A stretch of DNA of 64,000 nt, taken from Argopecten irradians (taxonomy: Eukaryota; Mollusca; Bivalvia; Pectinida; Pectinidae). The notes under the pieces are model-generated. The model saw only the letters and a program-made list of their open reading frames with translations, did not search any database and had not been told where the DNA came from. Location: positions 66,243,067-66,307,066 of the forward strand of contig NC_091135.1 of the NCBI RefSeq assembly GCF_041381155.1, read 5' to 3'. Position numbers and translations under genes: made by a program. Positions 22,845-33,004 of this stretch are shown piece after piece; the stretch's first letter is position 1, and each line of letters opens with the position of its first letter.

Positions 22845-23450
22845 TTCAACAATATTTTATTGACATTATATACATCAAAAGGATCGGACATCAGGCTACG
22901 CCTGTTTAAGTCCTCTCCAGTTCATATTTTTAAGTACAAACATAAATAGATACATTCTGCAAACCGTACATAATTGTCCTCTTACAAGAGGGCTTTCATT
23001 CAACATTCATTTCCCTATATTCTCTCTAACCTTCCAATCATTCACTTATTCTTTCTCATACTTGATATTATTCATTAATTCGTTCATTCTGTGAATCTTT
23101 CATACTCATTTATTACATTTCTCTCATTCTTAATTCATCCTCAAATTCTGTAGCTCATTCCTTAATTCTTAAATCTATCTTGAATATTCAGAACGTAATT
23201 TATTGATAAAATTTTCTTTTTCTTTGATTTTATAAACATTTCTAAATTACTTAGAAATAGGTATTGGACTTTCCTATATATATGATCAACAGCAATTTCT
23301 ATTTTGTTATACTTGATACCATTTCTACATTTCCAAATGGACCATTTGAAGGACAATAATGCTGAATTGAGAAGAACTGACAGATAATCGTTAGCTTGAA
23401 ATCCCAAAATCACAACATCTGATGTCAGCATTATCTTAATTGAATCCCGG
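22845..23450 (-). mobile_element. 3' fragment of an L1/Tx1-like LINE
   Basis: A minus frame (23162-23431) reads ...LLNSALLSFKWSIWKCRNGI, like the last part of L1/Tx1-type ORF2 after the C-terminal zinc motif. The 3' end on minus is rich in ATTC/ATGAA repeats and closes with AATAAAATATTGTTGAAATT. Severely 5'-truncated. Confidence 0.55.
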
Positions 23451-23637
23451 AATGGTTTTAAATGTATGTACAGAACAAATGTTCAGAATATTCACATTAA
23501 AAAATGCTGTTAATTTTCTATGTAAAGGTTTGGTGATTATTGATAGGCTATCGGCAAAATTATCGATAATCTATGTTGTTGTCTGGGAAGACCTTATCAG
23601 GCTTTCAAACATTATGAAACGGAACGACTGCACTCAA

Positions 23638-24165
23638 GGTTTGTTTGTTTGTTTGTTTGATTAATTAACGTCCTATTAACAGCTATGGTCATGTAAGGAC
23701 GGCCTCCCATGTATGCGGCGTGTTGCGTGTATGTTGTGCGAGGTGCGTGTTTTGGGAGACTGCGGTATATTCATGTTGTGTCTTCTTGTATAGTGGAACT
23801 GTTGCCCTTTTTATAGTGTTATATCACTGAAGCATGCCACCGAAGACACCAAGCAACACACCCCACTCGGTCACATTATACTGACAACGGGCGAACCTGT
23901 CGTCCCACTCCCTGTATGCTGAGCGCTATTAAGCAGGAGCAGAAACTAGAAACTACCACTTTTATAGACTTTGGTCTGTCTTGGCCAGGGGACAGAATCC
24001 AGAGCCTTCCTCACAGTGGCGAACGCTCATCTCAAGGCCAAAAGTGAGGCAGTGCCAAGGGAGGCATTAGAAAAGATAAAGTCAGTTAGGAAGAAGAGAA
24101 AAGACAAGATCCTAAATTTAGTCGCCTTTTACGATCATGCAATATGGACAGCAGGTACAATTCTA
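23638..24165 (-). mobile_element. Composite SINE-like element, copy S1
   Basis: On minus the head is GATCGTAAAAGGCGACTAAA, the body runs ~500 bp, and the tail is CTGTTAATAGGACGTTAATT followed by (AAAC)n at 23640-23660. The tail resembles that of the V-SINE at 2787. Other copies: 28325-28858, 31060-31375, a head piece at 30296-30365 (plus) and a degenerate copy at 54157-54345. Confidence 0.65.
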
Positions 24166-24929
24166 GGGTAATTATCGCCATAGATAATGAATTACATTTC
24201 AATATGTGGTGGCTATTAATATGATTATCTATTTGGATGTCGAGCTCAAATTATTTTATTGCATTTTTATATAGCTTCTGTCTCTTCCGCTGTATGACAT
24301 TTCATTTTCTAGTAATATTCTACGATGCTGCTGATTCCATTCCAATTAACTCCTTTGTTGCCGATTCTGGTACAATTTTTGTATCTGATACGCTTTCGTT
24401 CAGCCATTTTTGTTTACTTCTAGTATACAATAATGAACATGCGCACATCAAAAACCCTTCGAAGATTCATTTGCATATAACCCAGTCCGTCAGACATCGG
24501 TAATAAAGCAAGAATTTCCTTAAAATTGTAATCAAGATTTTTTTCTTTTTAATTTCCTACGCTTTCAAAAATTAAATTGGGATATTTTTAATAACCCGTT
24601 TATAGAAACCTACCCATAATTCATTATAAGGAAAACATACATGTAAAGGTTATGTCTTGTATCAATTGTGAATATTGTGATAACTACCAAAGTTTCTCCA
24701 AAGCTGTTTTGATAATGAGATTATTTTGGAATGGTTTGTAAACGCGTGCGTCATCAAACGGTCCTATATGAAAATGTAACTCAATTTGTTCATGTATGAT
24801 GAAAAAACGAAACTACTGATTATACATTATGTACCATGTCGCATAAGAGACTCAAATATTATCTGACAACCATCTTACCATCATGATTTCCTCAATTCGC
24901 ATTTTGACCTGAGTTGGTATTTGACAGAT
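24166..24929. other. Unassigned stretch
   Basis: AT-rich, only short open frames, nothing recognised. Confidence 0.5.
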
Positions 24930-27900
24930 TCAGATTTCTTTATTACTCTCTGACACACTTACGTGTGTAACAAGAGGTCAAATCAGTATATTACATTTTG
25001 ACATGACGGAACACATAGCATTAGTATAATACAATCAACACAACATAAGTATAATACAGAATATAATGGACTTAATTGATCTAATTATTATAAATTAATT
25101 TCTCTAATTTCTCAATAAACCTGCTAAGTTGCGAAAGAATACGTACATTACACAGTGAGATTAGACCTTTCATTTTTGTTCGATTAGGGTTCGTAAAATA
25201 ATATTTTGGTATATGCATTTGCCTAATTTGATGAACTGATAGGTGAGTACAATTAAATAAGTAATGAAATTCGTCACCAATACCGTTGGAACAAAGGGGA
25301 CAAATTCTTTCATTGCGTGGTATATTAGCCCATCGTCCCGTTTCTATGGGCAAATATAAATTAGAAGTACGAAATTTAACAATATTTTTTCTATCTTTTT
25401 CATTCAGTTTCAATAGATAATTCTCCATTTGAAAATCGTTTTTAAAAACTGTATACGTTTTACCTTTTGATGACAAATTCATATCATTAAACCACCTTTG
25501 AATAAATTGATCCTTAAGTATTTGTTTAATGGTAAATTTTAAATATATTTTGTTCAATGTACAAGATTCCTGTATATTCCATACAAAATTTAAGCCCGTC
25601 TCATAAAAAATATTTCGCACAAAATCGATCCATTTAAAACTTATGTTTCCATTTACATGCAATTGGTACATTAGTTTATATATTTTGCTTGACAATTTAT
25701 CAGTGGAAATTAAATTATACCAAAACATGGCCATTCTACATTTCACTTCAATACTCAACGGATATCTACCCAATTCACCATAGACCATAAAGTTGGGTGT
25801 ACTACGTCTCAAACCTAAGATACGTTTACAGAATTGCAAGTGAATTTTTTCAATAATAGTAATATTCTCAAAACCCCATACTTCAACAGAATATAAAAGA
25901 ATAGGTTGTACCAGAATGTCAAAAATCTTCAGTTGTAAATCAACTGGCAGAGAAATATTTCTAATTTTTTTGTAAACAGCAAATAAAGCTTTTTTCGCCT
26001 GTTCCGCTAATTTACTTTTTGCTTTAGCAAATGTACCATTATAGTTAAATAAAATGCCTAAGTATGCAAAAGATTCCAATATTTCTAATTCTTCGTTGCA
26101 AAATAAAAAACGCAAACGTGTTTGACACTTCCGTTTTGAGAATACAACAACTTTAGTTTTTTGCGTATTAACCGTAAGTTTCCACTCATTACAGTATATT
26201 TCAAACATATTCAATAAGGTCTGTAGTCCTTCTGCTGATTCGGAAATAATAACAGTGTCATCAGCATAAAGGATAAGAAACATCTTAATAAACAATCCAA
26301 CATCATCACTCAAGCTTTTCATAGTTTGGAGGCAACTGACGTCATTTTCATCAAAAAAGTCTTCTAAATCATTTAGATAAATTGCAAATAAAAAAGGTGA
26401 CAAATTTTCCCCTTGTTTTAGACCAATATTACAATCAAATAATCCTGACAGTTCATTCCCTTTCTTGACACACGCTTTCGTGTTGGCATATAAGTTGATT
26501 ATGACTTTTAAAATTTTCCCGGTTATGTTACTTTTTTGAACCTTTTTCCATAATCCTATTCTCCAAACAGAGTCGAAAGCTTTTTTGAAATCTACGAAAG
26601 AGCAGTATATTTTTTTCTTGAGTGATATATATATATAGATATAAGGGTATGTAAAACAAAAATATTATCAACAGTAGAATGTTGCTTTCTAAAGCCAGCT
26701 TGAGCACCACTAATGATATGAAGTTCATCAGATAACTTATTAAGTCTGGTATTCAAAATAGATGTGAACACTTTTCCTAGACAAGATACCAGGCTAATCG
26801 CTCTATAATTATCTAAGTTCTTCGGATCTCGTTTGTTTTTTTTACAAATGTTTTATTACACCTATTTTTCACGATTCTGGGATACATGCCGTATTTAAAA
26901 CAATATTGAACATTTTATGATAGACATTTAAAAATAGGTCCAATGTGTTTTTTATGTATTCATTTATAATACAGTCTATACCACCTGCCTTATTATTACT
27001 AAGATTTTTAACTGCATGCTTTATTTCATCCACAGTAATTACATCATTCAATATATCATCAAACAAACCATTATTTACATCATCGAAGTCAAAATGTTCG
27101 TCTGTATTATCTCCCTTGTTAAGATTTTTAAAATAATCATATAGTTCCTCAATTTTAATATCAACGTTTTGTTCGTTTGAATTACCTCCAATATCATTTA
27201 ATAACCTCCAAAATACTTTGGGGTTAGATTTCGCAGTATGTCTTATTTCATTCTGTTTCTTCTCTTTATGCATCATGAAATGTTTATTTAATGTTTGTCT
27301 ATACATTTTGCTCGCATGTTTTAACGTTGATTTATTGTCTAAATTTTTACAATGTTTATATTTATTTTTAGCTGCATGAAATTCTTTCCTCCTTTTATGA
27401 CAATCATTCCCAAACCAAGGTTTATTATTGGTTTGGCTAATATACTTTGCACTATTTTTTGTACCAAATACCTTTTTAGCAGATGTCTTAAAAAGATCAC
27501 TGATATTATTTACAACATTATCGATATCCTTAGATGTGATATTGTTATTCTCCTTCTCAGTTAAGGATTCTAACTGTTCATTTATAATATTTAATTGTTC
27601 ACAGCAGTCTTCTTGTACATAATTATAAAAGGACTGTTGTTTATCTGCTCTCCATTTAATGTAAGCATTATCTTTAGATAAGTTTAGATAATCCTCTCTT
27701 GGCGAAGTTTCAGTATTATTTTTACTACTTAAACGAAATACAATTCTACTATGTACATCAGAGAATAAAGGGTCAAAATCCATTACATCAAAATCAGTGA
27801 TTAATTCAAAGAAATTAGATGATACAACTAAATAGTCTACAACACTTGTGTCATTACAAGTAGTTTTTCCAACAGATTTATCCCTTCCGACTCTTCCATT

Positions 27901-28324
27901 TGCAATGTACATATTATTTTGTTTACACAATTGCAGTAACTTATAGCCAAAATTGTTAACATTACACTTGCATTGACTTGATCTCAATAAGGGTACATCC
28001 TGTTGGGTAAGTTTCTCGAAGTCATACATATAACTAAGAACATCTTCATTTTCTTCAATATCTAACATATTCATTAGAGAATTGTCTGGTTCTATGAAAT
28101 CTTGTAGAGCTTTGGTTTTAGCATTAAAATCACCAAGTAAAGCTACCTTACATGTCGACTTTTGGAGTTCTTTCATTTCATCCTCTATTTCGTCGAATGC
28201 ATTTATAGACGAATATTTAGAGTTTTCGGGGGGGATATATGTACATCCTATTATAATATCATTTTCAACACAAAGAACATCTTTGGACAGGATATGGAAA
28301 TCCGAATAGCATTGTAATAACAAT
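24930..28324 (-). mobile_element. Non-LTR retrotransposon (LINE), endonuclease plus RT, broken
   Basis: One frame (28324 down to ~26869) holds the C-terminal part of an APE-type endonuclease (ALLGDFNAKTK, VVDYLVVSS, SDVHSRIVF), a linker with WFGNDCHKRRKEF, and the RT start (NNKAGGIDCIINEYIKN). The frame breaks between ~26870 and ~26400, where FKKAFDSVW can still be read. It resumes at 26403 with SPFLFAIYLNDL, the active site ILYADDTVII, VQPILLYSVEVWG, and a C-terminal ICPLCSNGIGDEFHYLFNC zinc motif, ending at 25081. The 3' end on minus closes GAGAGTAATAAAGAAATCTG. The N-terminal ~100 residues of the endonuclease are missing at the SINE junction (28324). Clade not certain (CR1/Jockey/RTE-like group). 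Confidence 0.88.
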
Positions 28325-28858
28325 CTTGTTTGATTAATTAACGTCCTACTAACAGCTATGGTCATGTAAGGACGGCTTCCCGTTTATGCGGTGTGTTGCG
28401 TGTATGTTGTGCGAGGTGCGTGTTGTGGGAGATTGCAGTATATACATGTTGTGTCTTCTTGTATAGTGGAGTGTCTTCTTGTATAGTGGAACTGTTGTCC
28501 TTTTTATAATGATATATCACTGAAGCATGCCGCCGAAGACACCAAGCAACACACCCCACCAGGCTACATTATACTGACAACGGGCAAATCAGTCGTCCCA
28601 CTCCCTGTATGCCGAGCGTTAAGCAGGAGCAGAAACTACCACTTTTATAGACTTTGGTTTGTCTCGGCCAGGGGACAGAACCCAGAGCCTTCCTCACAGT
28701 GCCGAACGTTCAACTCAAGGCCAAAAGTGAGGCGGTGCCAAGGGAGGCATCAGGAATCATATAGTCAGTTAGGAAGAAGAGAAAAAATAACATCCTAAAT
28801 TTAGTCGCCTTTTATGATCATGCAATAGGGTCAGCAGGTACAGTTCTAACACCCTACC
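28325..28858 (-). mobile_element. Composite SINE-like element, copy S2
   Basis: Same family and orientation as 23638-24165, with a local duplication of GTGTCTTCTTGTATAGTGGA. Its tail (TTAATTAATCAAAC on minus) abuts the truncated endonuclease end of the LINE. The head carries the most complete version of the 5' end (CCTGCAGGTAGGGTGTTAGA). Confidence 0.65.
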
Positions 28859-29464
28859 TGCAGGGCCACCGATTGGAGAATGTACGTGTTGTTCCATTAT
28901 TTGTTTCCGGAATGATACTTTATAGCGTTTGAAATAACTAATAATTAAAACTAAATCTATACTTCAGAAAACGACCTTTTTAACATGAGCTTAGCTGATC
29001 TAGATAACCTTGGATATGGAGGGAGTGTTATACCTGAACCGTACTTGGAGTTACTTGTCAGAGGTGGGATAGCAACGATCCCCATACACCACATCACTAC
29101 ATTCAACGGAGCGATCTTAGCAACAGATGTATGATTGGGGATAACGTTCGCCCTTGGTTTAACATGATGGATCCAAATGTGAGATGGGACTATTTCCAGT
29201 GCAGGAGTTAGACTGTGGACCTCCACCAAAGCTAAACACCCCTCCCGATCCCGCACCGAATGTATATATTTCATAAGAAATTATACTGGATATCAACACC
29301 ATTTTTACCGACATTAGCCTTTCTTTGCCCGGCTATTCACTTTAATACTTCGACTTGGATTGCAGGTTCTGCACTGAAATGTATTATGTGTACATAGAAT
29401 ACTCTGTAACTGGACCTGTACAAAATGTGTGAAAATTCAATTTCAATTCCAATTTCAACAAAGG
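28859..29464. other. Unassigned; contains an ~80 bp dispersed repeat
   Basis: 29266-29345 repeats the segment at 17449-17530 (TTTCATAAGAAATTATACTG; CACCATTTTTACCGAC). Open frames exist on both strands at 28957-29274, but neither shows a domain I recognise. Confidence 0.45.
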
Positions 29465-30011
29465 AGGTGTTGCATATAGGGTGAAAATCCGCCCACGATA
29501 ATTTTTTGATTTTTGAATTTAAATTAGTTAATTGCATTAATACACATATGTCTATAATACTCAAAACCCTATTGGACCATTATTAGGACTACAGCGCCCC
29601 CTACATTAACACTGGTAAATTTAAAGCCTTTTGGGCCTTTTACCTGGCATAAGTCATAGTAAAAACACTTAAATCTCGTTTTTCTTATGATTAAAAATAC
29701 CACATAAAATTGCCTTTTTAACGACGTATCACACTTGGCTGTATCCAATATCATTTTATCACAAATGAAACGTTAATATCAAATTTGACATAAAATACGA
29801 CTTTTTGAAGTTTTCAATTTTTCGTTTAAGCAACAGAATAAGTAGGCACTGCTCGAGTACCCTAAAAGTTTGATGTTTAAAATTATATTCAGGTTATCAT
29901 CGTTTCACCATAAACAGCTCAAGTTGATGAATCACTGGATATGCCACGTTTTTTAGGTTTATTACGTCTACCCCCTGTTTTTCCATAATATCAAAGTACT
30001 GAGAGTACACT
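29465..30011 (+). repeat. Dispersed repeat E, copy 1
   Basis: ~545 bp, left end GGTGTTGCATATAGGGTG and CCGCCCACGATAA, right end TTACGTCTACCCCCTG and ATCAAAGTACTGAGAGTAC. An inverted copy lies at 44963-45507. No tRNA head, hairpin or long terminal inverted repeat seen. Class unknown. Confidence 0.7.
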
Positions 30012-30295
30012 GTCAAATATTACCGACTTTACTGTAAGAGTAGAATGTGATGATGAGTTGCGTATTTCAACCAAGCCTTGAAATTATTATCATAAAATCA
30101 TGTTTATAATATTTTTCAGAAATTCTACTTATCTGTTTTGAAACAGTGGGACATATAATACTGACAGTTATGATTTAACATATACACAATGCCATATTGC
30201 ATTCCAGAAACTGTATAAGCATTAAGGTAATAAATATGACAGTATGTGTCCTTTGCCCACTGTTAAAGGGAATTATCAATGTTGCCATCGTCTCA

Positions 30296-30365
30296 GTTAG
30301 GGTGTTAGAATTGCACCTGTTATACCCATGCCATGATCGTAAAAGGCGACTAAATTTGGTACCTT
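30296..30365 (+). repeat. Head fragment of the composite SINE family
   Basis: GGGTGTTAGAATTGCACCTG then CATGATCGTAAAAGGCGACT, the 5' head of the S1/S2 family on plus. Confidence 0.6.
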
Positions 30366-30504
30366 TTTTGCTAGCGTCAATCAGACATCAGACGAGGCGC
30401 TATGGCTCATTTTACCTTTAGTGTCGCGAAATAATACCACCAAAAAGTTTACCAGGTACTGATTACAAGTTATTTCTCATCCAACATCCTTCATGAAAGC
30501 GCAT

Positions 30505-31056
30505 GCTTTCTAGATTATCTAATGAAAGTTCTAGAAACGCTCTAAAAAGTGCTAGACAGTTCTACAACGGTTCCAGAACGGTTCTACAATGTTAAATGAG
30601 ACTTTTTCAGAAATGTTCTGAAACTATTCTAGAAATGTTCTAGAACTGCTCCAGTTTTCAATTCCAGAATATTTCTAGAATTGTTCTAGAACATTACTCT
30701 AGAACAATCTAGAACAATTTCTAGAACACTGTTCTAGAACCGTACTAGAGCATCGTTCTAGAAAACGTTGTAGGACGATTGTAGAATTCCTTTAGAATAA
30801 TTCTAGAACAGTTCTAGAACTGTCCTAGAACTCCTCCAGTTTCCAATTCAAAAATTGTTCAAGAATTGTTCAAGAACATTATTCTAGTACGATTATAGAA
30901 CACTGTTCCAGAACAGTTCTAGAGCATCGTTCTAGAAAAGTCTCATTTAACGTTGTAGAAAGATTTTATTATTCCTTTAGAATAATTCTAGAATAGTTCT
31001 AGAACTCTTTCCAGAACCGTTCTGGAGCAGTTCTAGAACTGTCCTAGAAATCCCTG
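30505..31056. repeat. Dense array of TTCTAGAA palindromes
   Basis: About 550 bp in which at least a dozen TTCTAGAA(C) motifs, plus near variants, recur every 15-40 bp. Parts are arranged as an inverted repeat: TTCTACAATGTTAAATGAGA (~30591) is mirrored by AAAGTCTCATTTAACGTTGT (~30937). Each motif matches the TTCnnGAA core of heat shock elements, but simple-sequence expansion of a palindrome is the plainer reading. Confidence 0.8.
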
Positions 31057-31059
31057 CAG

Positions 31060-31375
31060 GGATATAAGCAACACATTCCCACCCAGTCACATTATACTGA
31101 CAACAGGCGAACCAGTCGTCCTACTCCCTTAATGCTGAGTGCTAAGCAGGGTGTAACGTGTGTTTCTGCCAGGTGACAGAACCCAGAACCTACCTCACAG
31201 GGGCGAGCTCTCAACCGAAGGCCAAACATGAGGCGGTGTCAAGGAAGACGTTAGGAAGTATAAATAATTTAAGTTAGGAAGAAGAGAAGCTATGATACGA
31301 TCCTAAATTTAGTCGCCTTTTACGATCATGCACTAGGGGCAGTAGGTACAATTTTCACGCCCGACCTGCAGGACC
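31060..31375 (-). mobile_element. Composite SINE-like element, partial copy S3
   Basis: Shares the head half of S1/S2 (CCTAAATTTAGTCGCCTTTT on plus, CACATTATACTGACAACAGG). The tail half is missing, replaced by the TTCTAGAA array. Confidence 0.6.
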
Positions 31376-31410
31376 GCGTTTTCATCGTTAGTTCATTTTA
31401 ATGTCATAAG

Positions 31411-32000
31411 GTCATCTAACCCGAAGGGTCAGGATGACCTAGAGTCTCCATGCTTTGTCCATTGTCGTGCGCTGTACGCATTTCGTCGTTCGTATAAACT
31501 TTTCATTGAAACGAATTCTTCTCAATATCCGAAAGGCCCAAGAAACTGATGTTAGGCATGTAGAATGCTGGAATGATGGACCACCAAGTTTGTGGAAATG
31601 AATTACCTTGACCTTCATTCAAGGTCACAGAATTCAAAAAGGCTAAATCTTTAAACGATTTCTTGTGAAGAACTAAGATACCTAGATACCTGATATAAGG
31701 CCTGTAGTATGCTGGCATGAAAGACTACCAAGTTCATTTAAGGTTACAAGGGTCAAATAGGCTAAAACCTTTAAACGACTTATTGTGAATAATTAAGAGG
31801 CGCATAGGAATCTGATATTGGGACTGTAGAATGATAGCTTAAACGACTACCGAGTTTGTTCAAATAAATGACCTTGGACTATCTTCATGGTCGCATGAGT
31901 CAAATAGACTAAAATCTTTAAACGACTTCTTGTGAATAACTAAGAGGACTAGAGACCTGATATTGTACATGTAGCATGTTTGGGTGAAGGGCAAATGTTC
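31411..32000 (+). mobile_element. Helentron-like element H4 (B-type 5' end, no 3' end seen)
   Basis: Starts AAGGTCATCTAACCCGAAGG, then GGATGACCTAGAGTC, followed by about four ~130-150 bp tandem units (ACGACTTCTTGTGAATAAC). No terminal hairpin before the next element start at ~32003. Confidence 0.6.
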
Positions 32001-32002
32001 CT

Positions 32003-32400
32003 AAATCATCTTGCCCGATAGGTCAGGGTGACCTAAAGTGATCGTACTTCGTGCGCTGTCGTTCATAAACTTTTCATTCAAACAACTTCTTCTCAATAAC
32101 TGAAAGGCATTAAAACTTGATGTTAGACCTAACGTATTCTCAAATAAAGGGTTACAAAGATGTTTGTGAAATGAATGACCTTGACGTTAATTGAAGGTCA
32201 CAGGGTTCAAATTGGCAAACATAAACGACTTCTTGACAAAACTAAGACGCCTAGCAGTATGCTGGAATAAAGGGCTTCAGACAGGTCAAATGTATGAAAA
32301 AGCTTTTCAATATGTGAAAGGCCTTAAGAACTCAGAAAGTGGGTCTGTAAAATTCCGCATGATTTGTTTACTTGACCTACTTTCATGGTAACCTTTTTTT
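32003..32400 (+). mobile_element. Helentron-like element H5 (5' part)
   Basis: A second B-type start (ATCATCTTGCCCGATAGGTC, AGGGTGACCTAAAGTGATCG) directly follows H4, with GTGCGCTGTCGTTC and two tandem units. The 3' end is not recognised. Confidence 0.5.
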
Positions 32401-33004
32401 TAACTATATCAGACACCAAGAACGTCAATTGAAGAGTTCCTAGCGTGCAATATATTATTTGGTGCCCCAAAAAAGTTGAACAATTTCAGTCCACTGGATT
32501 CTTTTTTCATTACTGTATAGTTTGACCATGTTTTATTGTGTGATTAATAGTCAGACATGGGCTGTTTGACATACGAAATAAATCCTAGTTATCCATGACA
32601 TGTAATAGACATCAAAACAACAGTATATCCTTTTGAGAAATATCTAAGGTCAACATATAAGTTACATCGAAATACGTTTCGCTGAACGGAACATTTGCTT
32701 AGTAATAAGTAAATACACCCATGAAGACAGAAATAGGAAATACTTCTGACGATTGGTGTAGGAAATACAAGTCATATCGACCTTATTTTGCTTGATGACA
32801 CAACATATTGTATAGTTCCATATATTACCCTAAAATTAACATTTTGTGATATATAGGCAAAACAAGTTTTTATTTAGATGTAGGTCAAATGTCAATATAC
32901 ATGTCAGTTTGACCGAACTTTGGTACACCAACTTACATGGGATACGTTTTATTCAACTATGACGTCGCTAAAGCGGCTTTTGATACATGATAGAGCCGAG
33001 AGAA
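32401..33004. other. Unassigned stretch
   Basis: About 600 bp, no gene or recognised repeat. Confidence 0.5.

Noticed and set aside
23638-28858. S1 and S2 as LTRs flanking the LINE
   Set aside because: They are the same orientation 4 kb apart, but have SINE-type tails and heads, and further copies occur outside the pair.
28957-29274. 105-codon minus frame (and an overlapping plus frame)
   Set aside because: Both strands are open, there is no recognised domain, and the end overlaps a dispersed ~80 bp repeat.
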